DNA of 64,000 nucleotides from Tubulanus polymorphus (taxonomy: Eukaryota > Nemertea > Palaeonemertea > Tubulaniformes > Tubulanidae). Positions 59,814 through 64,000 of the stretch are shown here, piece by piece. Made by a program: the position numbers and the translations under genes. A model generated the notes under the pieces. The model was not told where the DNA came from, made no database searches, and worked only from the letters and a program-made list of their open reading frames with translations. Position 1 is the first letter of the stretch; each line of letters starts with the position of its first letter. The stretch lies in NCBI RefSeq assembly GCF_964204645.1, contig NC_134036.1, positions 9,100,704 through 9,164,703 of the forward strand, in the 5' to 3' direction.

Positions 59814-61062
59814 CTAATATTGAATACTATCTAATTGTGAATTTACAATATTTAATTGTGCGTCAGATATAATATAAATGTGCATTTTGAAATTTTTGTC
59901 TTCTCTTTTCTTTGCCATGAAAAATTGTATTCCATCTTAAGTGTTCTGTAGTTTTTTCCCAGAACAATGTAATGAATTATCCTCTGTTATTCTAAAATCT
60001 AACCATAATGCATATCTATTACCGGTACAATAATCAATTTGATTAATATTACAATTTTCAGATGATTTTACTTTTTCATTCATAAAATGTTTTCTAATTT
60101 CTGGCCATTGATCTATCATTCTCATTCCTTGACAAAATATTTTATTTGCTATTCCTTCGATAGTTATTTCTACTTTTGTTATTTCAGGATTATAATAATT
60201 ATCTACCTTTATTGCACCATTAGAATATGTTACAATGGTAAAAAAATATTAATATACCTTTAATAGATCTTCTTGGGAAGTTAATATTCTCATTAATTAT
60301 TTCATCATTTGCATTAATAGTTACAGTTTTAAATTTATCAATATAATCATATAATAATGAAAATCCTTGATTGTATTGTGTTTGAATTGCGTTAGCAATA
60401 TTTTCATTAGTTACTGTATTATATTCTAAACATATATTCGATAATTTATAACCCATATCTTTAGCAACGCTAGATAATACAATTTCATTTACAGGAGCAA
60501 ATGTTATCTCACATATGATATCTTCTTGAATTATATATTTATATGAAGGTGCATTATTATTTATCAATTCAAAGTCTAATGGAATTTTATATTTGCTTCC
60601 ATAAATCTTTTTAATCAAATTATCTACATCATTAGCTACTACTGCATTATTGGCTTCAGATCTTAATTTATTTTGGTTTTCTGATTGGATGCCTTGAAAT
60701 ATCATATTATTTCTATTTTCTTTAGTTAACCATAAATCTTTATAATGCATAAATAAATTATAATCATCTAATGAGAAAACTGTTTCTGGGCTAATCTTTA
60801 TAGTTAATTCTTTAATCAAATATCTTCCGACATTATCAACAACATAATTATTATCATTACCGGTTACTTTTATATCGGCTGATAAATAAATACTATTTGG
60901 AACATAAAAAGTATTTTGTGTTAATCTAGGAATTCTAACATATAAAGTTTCATCGGGATTAATATTTGAAGGATTATGAGTGATTATATGATGTGATCTT
61001 TCTGCTTTAATAGCATTAGATATTCTATGATTCTTAGAAGGATTGATATAACTCCCACTCAT
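59814..61062 (-). pseudogene. MCP: Major capsid protein, double jelly-roll type, with two breaks
   Basis: The start at 61062 lies in TAAATGAG. The N-terminus SGSYINPSKNHR and LYVRIPRL, the INFPRRSIKGILIFF segment and the end YIISDAQLNI match the Polinton/adintovirus-type capsid protein family (F54H12.2-like in animals) as I know it. The full span is about 415 codons. Two breaks are seen: a frame change at a run of seven T (60240-60246 on the plus strand) and an in-frame TAA at 59937-59939. Between them the frame is open. The gene would form the virion shell. It is a decayed copy unless the homopolymer change is a sequencing error. Confidence 0.75.
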
Positions 61063-61069
61063 TTATTTA
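61060..61069 (-). promoter_or_regulatory. TAAATG start-site motif, capsid gene
   Basis: GTTAAATAAATGAG overlaps the capsid start; the core TAAATG is kept and the TATA part is changed to AAATA. Confidence 0.4.
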
Positions 61070-61102
61070 ACAAAAAAATTAATTATTTATTTTTTATCAT
61101 GT

Positions 61103-61520
61103 TTACTTGATATTTTTTGATATCATATTAACTAACCCAAAAATAATTGCACTTACAACTGTAATTAAAAATAAAATGATATGTTCAGCAGCAAAGTTAA
61201 GAATATTACCTGCAGATTTCAATATAAAACCAACAATTGATGCAATAATTCCTGGTAAAGCTGCAGCAGATTTTTTAGATAGTTTCCATGAATAATTTGC
61301 TAATTTCTTTAAACCATCTTTAACTTTATCTTGTATAGAACTATTATCCGGGGGTTTATCTGGTTTATTGGGAGTAGGAGTAGATTTCAGTGAATTTGAT
61401 ATAGCTAAACCAATTGTTGTAAATAACATAGTTACAGCTGTTAGAATTGAAAGAATTGTTATTCCTTCTAATTTAAATAATAATTTTGTTCTATTTTCAA
61501 TGATATTTCAGAATATGGTT
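61103..61520 (-). pseudogene. Membrane-active/minor structural protein fragment
   Basis: 108 codons from 61429, with the same frame open upstream to about 61506. There is a hydrophobic N-terminal segment, then a proline-rich linker (STPTPNKPDKPP), a lysine-rich helix (DKVKDGLKKLANY) and two strongly hydrophobic segments (LPGIIASIVGFILKSAG and IILFLITVVSAIIFGLV). I recall similar C-terminal ends on a conserved protein next to the capsid gene in related elements. The upstream coiled-coil reading frame (61534-62118) probably belonged to the same gene. It is not joined in frame, and stops lie between them near 61500. Confidence 0.5.
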
Positions 61521-61533
61521 TTATCAACAAATT

Positions 61534-62541
61534 TTAAAAAATAACTTTTAATCTATTAATAATATAATCATTTGATTTTAATAATGATTTAATTTCATCT
61601 TTTTGTAATTCTAAATTATCTTTTAAATTATTAATTTCTTTTTCTAAACGTAATTCTTTTTGCCTATATTCTATTTCATCAATTACTTGATGATCTAAAT
61701 CAGACTTTAATTGTTCTATTTCTTTATTTTTATCAGTTAATTCTTTTTCTAAAAATCTAATTTTAAAATATCTTATACTTTTATTATGTGCAATTTTATC
61801 AGCTTCATTTCTTATACTAATAATTTCTCTAATTGTTTCATCAGAAAACATATTTAAATCTTCTAATTGTTGATCTGTTGCATCAATTAATCCATTCGGT
61901 AAAAGTTTTTCAATTGGAACTTTATTTGATTTAAGTTTATTAGTTTCGGAAGTTATATTCTGTTCAGAAGTTGTTTCTGTTTCTGATTTCTTTTTGATTA
62001 TTTCAAATAATTCATTAATTCTTTGTTTAAATACGTCTATATCATAACTAGTTAATACTTGTTTTATAACATCAGTTATTACATTACTATTACTAATTCT
62101 TTTGATTCTATCTGGATCTTAATCACTCAAAGTTGATTTTGTTGATATTTAATTTTTATTATTTTTATAAGTGATATCAATATAATAATCACCTTTCAAT
62201 TGATAATACCATTTACCATTATCTAAAAAATTTAATTGATCTGCTAAAGGTCCAACGTCTTCATCATTTATGTTAAGTTTAGAATTTTCAATTATACGTT
62301 CTAATTTAGGTATTTTGTTTAAATTATCTAAATCATGTTTTACTAAATCTGGGTCTAAATCTTCAGGATTTAATTGTGATTCTGCATTTTTAATATAATC
62401 AGGCATATTTAAATTATTATTATATCCTGGCTCATTACCGTCATTAAAACTTGTTTCACTAAAATCAGGTTGTTGTTCATCAGTTATGCCAGGTTCATCA
62501 AAATTATCCATTCCAATATCTTCTCCACCTTCTACATCCAT
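61534..62541 (-). pseudogene. Capsid-region protein with coiled coil, broken by two in-frame stops
   Basis: A start in TATATAAATGGATG at 62541 opens an acidic 130-codon segment (GEDIGMDNFDEPG at the N-terminus, KWYYQLKGDYY near the end) that stops at 62149-62151. The same frame continues after a second stop (62119-62121) for 195 codons. It includes a long coiled coil from about 61800 to 61560 rich in E, K and L heptads. The shared frame and lack of a new ATG near 62118 suggest one gene of about 330 codons broken by stops, possibly continuing into the membrane segment at 61103. The role is unknown; similar position in related elements suggests a virion component. Confidence 0.5.
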
Positions 62542-62550
62542 TTATATAAT
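62539..62550 (-). promoter_or_regulatory. TATATAAATG start-site motif, gene at 62541
   Basis: ATTATATAAATGG overlaps the start codon of the coiled-coil gene. Confidence 0.45.
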
Positions 62551-62557
62551 AAAGAAA

Positions 62558-63859
62558 TTAAAATTTAAAATATAATATTCCTCCTATAACAATTCCTATA
62601 CAAGTTAAAGCTAATTTAGTATTTTCATGGGATTTATTATCATTATCAGTTTTAATTATATCACGTTGAATATTATCAGTTTTAATATTTTCTGTAGTAT
62701 TGTAATCTTTTATTTTGGAAACATTATCCAATTTAATATTTTTAGTTTTAGTTTCTGTTAATTGAATATGTTTTTTATTTGTTTCACCTTCCATTAATTT
62801 TGGAGCAGTAATAATCTTTTTATTTATATCATTTAATCCAAATGAATTTTTTATTGTTGCAGTTTTAATTAGATTATTATAACCAATTATATTTCCCATC
62901 TTTAATACTAAATCATTAGAAATAATTAATAGATTAGGGCCTATACAATAATTTAATCTAATATGTGATTTATCTAAATAATTTTGATATCTTACAATGT
63001 TTTCTGGAATCGATCTATTTTTATCATTATGAATGGAATCTTCAAATAATACTTTGAATTGTTTCTGCGCATCAAAAGAAGTACTATCATTTCCAACTAT
63101 TGGTGATCTTGTTTCAACTTGTGCACCTAAAATACAAATTAAATAAGTTCTAATTGATTGATTTATTCTTTGTATACCAGGTTTTGTAAAACCTTCACCA
63201 TTATCTATAGTAAAATTATTCCAACCATCATCATTATCGATTTTATAATTATGATAAGCTGAAATTCTATGCATATAATCGATTATTTTTATTTCATACT
63301 CTTCACCAACACCTTGCAATTTACCATGCGCTCTAAAATCGGAATTAATATTTATATTAAATTCATTACATATTTTATAAAACTTTGATAGATTTATATT
63401 ATTATCCAATTCTTTAAAATATTTCGATCCAGGTAAAGGACATTCTAATTCATTTAATATAACTCTAATTTGAAAGTATGCATGAAATCTAAATATTGTA
63501 TGAATGAATTTTAAATCTGAATAAGACAAATTGTTATATAAATTATTCAAGTGATCATTTCAACTTATACCACACCCTGTTGTTGCACAATAAACAGCAA
63601 AATTTAATTGATTCTGCCAATATTTCATATTAGATTTTATTTTATATATATTATATTCATCTCGAGTAAAAGTAACTTCATATGTATTAAATATATTTTC
63701 CATTCTAGAAATGAAAAACTTTTTTTCAGTAACATAAATTTCTAAATTAATCAATGAAGGTGAAACTACATTTTTATGTGTTATAATACTATTAAAATCT
63801 ATAGGTGGAATTAAATATCTATATGATTTATTATATTGGAAAGCTTTTGGAAACCCCAT
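62558..63859 (-). pseudogene. Conserved Polinton-like gene of unknown role, one in-frame TGA
   Basis: The start at 63859 lies in TATATAAATGGGG. The frame runs for 433 codons apart from a single TGA at 63560-63562. Before the stop it reads WQNQLNFAVYCATTGCGIS; after it, DHLNNLYNN, then FRFHAYFQIRVIL, CPLPG, EGFTKPGIQRINQSIRTY and FDAQKQF. I recognise this residue pattern as a conserved neighbour of capsid genes in adintovirus/Polinton-like elements of invertebrates, but not its function; a penton or portal-like part is possible. The C-terminus ends in a hydrophobic anchor (LALTCIGIVIGGILYF). The single stop may be decay. Confidence 0.6.
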
Positions 63860-63868
63860 TTATATAAT
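63857..63868 (-). promoter_or_regulatory. TATATAAATG start-site motif, gene at 63859
   Basis: ATTATATAAATGG overlaps the start codon. The same motif precedes three other genes of this block. Confidence 0.45.
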
Positions 63869-63875
63869 TGAAAAA

Positions 63876-64000
63876 TTAATAATTTATTAATTCTTTTAAT
63901 AATTTATCTTGTTCTTCAACCGTTATATGGCCATTTAAACTTATTATATAATCTAGTGCATTCTTCAATTTATTAATTTCTTTTATATTAGTTTTAATTT
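63876..64000 (-). CDS. Partial gene running off the right edge
   Basis: An open frame enters from beyond 64000 and ends at TAA 63878-63876. Its last residues include KLKNALDYIISLNGHITVEEQ and end LLKELINY. The stop lies 17 bp from the start of the next gene, as in compact viral genomes. No function can be assigned. Confidence 0.5.
   Translation of the reverse strand, partial: IKTNIKEINKLKNALDYIISLNGHITVEEQDKLLKELINY

Noticed and set aside
56876-63562. An alternative genetic code (TGA or TAG read as Trp)
   Set aside because: The stops in the LINE and viral genes are of mixed type and accompanied by frame breaks. The intact genes (pol, the CACTA genes) use TGG normally and end in ordinary stops.

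Overview
This is a stretch of animal nuclear genome, most likely from a marine or aquatic invertebrate. It is AT-rich, has spliced genes with GT/AG introns, tRNA-derived SINEs, several classes of DNA transposon and a Gypsy/Ty3 retroelement. The species cannot be read from the sequence. Almost everything recognisable is mobile or derived from mobile elements; no intact ordinary host gene was found, only a fragment of a GPCR.

Layout. 0.1-2.8 kb: a non-autonomous DNA element with 233-bp terminal inverted repeats and a 10-bp target duplication (MULE-like), followed by two small MITEs. 5.6-7.8 kb: a decayed LINE reverse transcriptase interrupted by a dispersed repeat whose second copy lies at 54.8-55.7 kb. 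9.7-11.4 kb: a palindrome-bearing repeat (inverted partner at 53.3-53.9 kb) and a tandem satellite of about 69 bp. 13.2-18.0 kb, minus strand: a multi-exon gene of a DUF7869-like (putative DDE nuclease) family, preceded by a run of duplicated mini-exons. 24.1-35.5 kb: a complete Gypsy element on the minus strand with apparently identical LTRs and a 4-bp target duplication. It carries gag and pol in one frame separated by UAG, an integrase with a chromodomain, a fusion-type env split by a frame break, and a candidate spliced antisense gene between env and the 3' LTR.

37.9-48.4 kb: a CACTA/EnSpm-like transposon with CACTG ends and two spliced minus-strand genes: a C2H2 zinc-finger transposase and an accessory protein. 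A SINE and a foldback element are nested in it. 49.0-50.6 kb: a small MITE and an E-box-rich tandem repeat. 53.9-54.2 kb: a GPCR fragment cut off at a repeat junction. 56.5-59.1 kb: a 5'-truncated Tx1/L1-like LINE.

59.4 kb to the right edge: a very AT-rich block from a Polinton/adintovirus-like element on the minus strand (integrase fragment, major capsid protein, membrane protein, coiled-coil protein, a conserved capsid-region gene). Its readable gene starts share a TATATAAATG motif. It continues beyond the window.

The window has no operon-type logic. Its units are separate elements: the retroelement's gag-pol-env cassette, the two-gene CACTA element and the viral capsid block. Long gaps between them hold no gene I can support.
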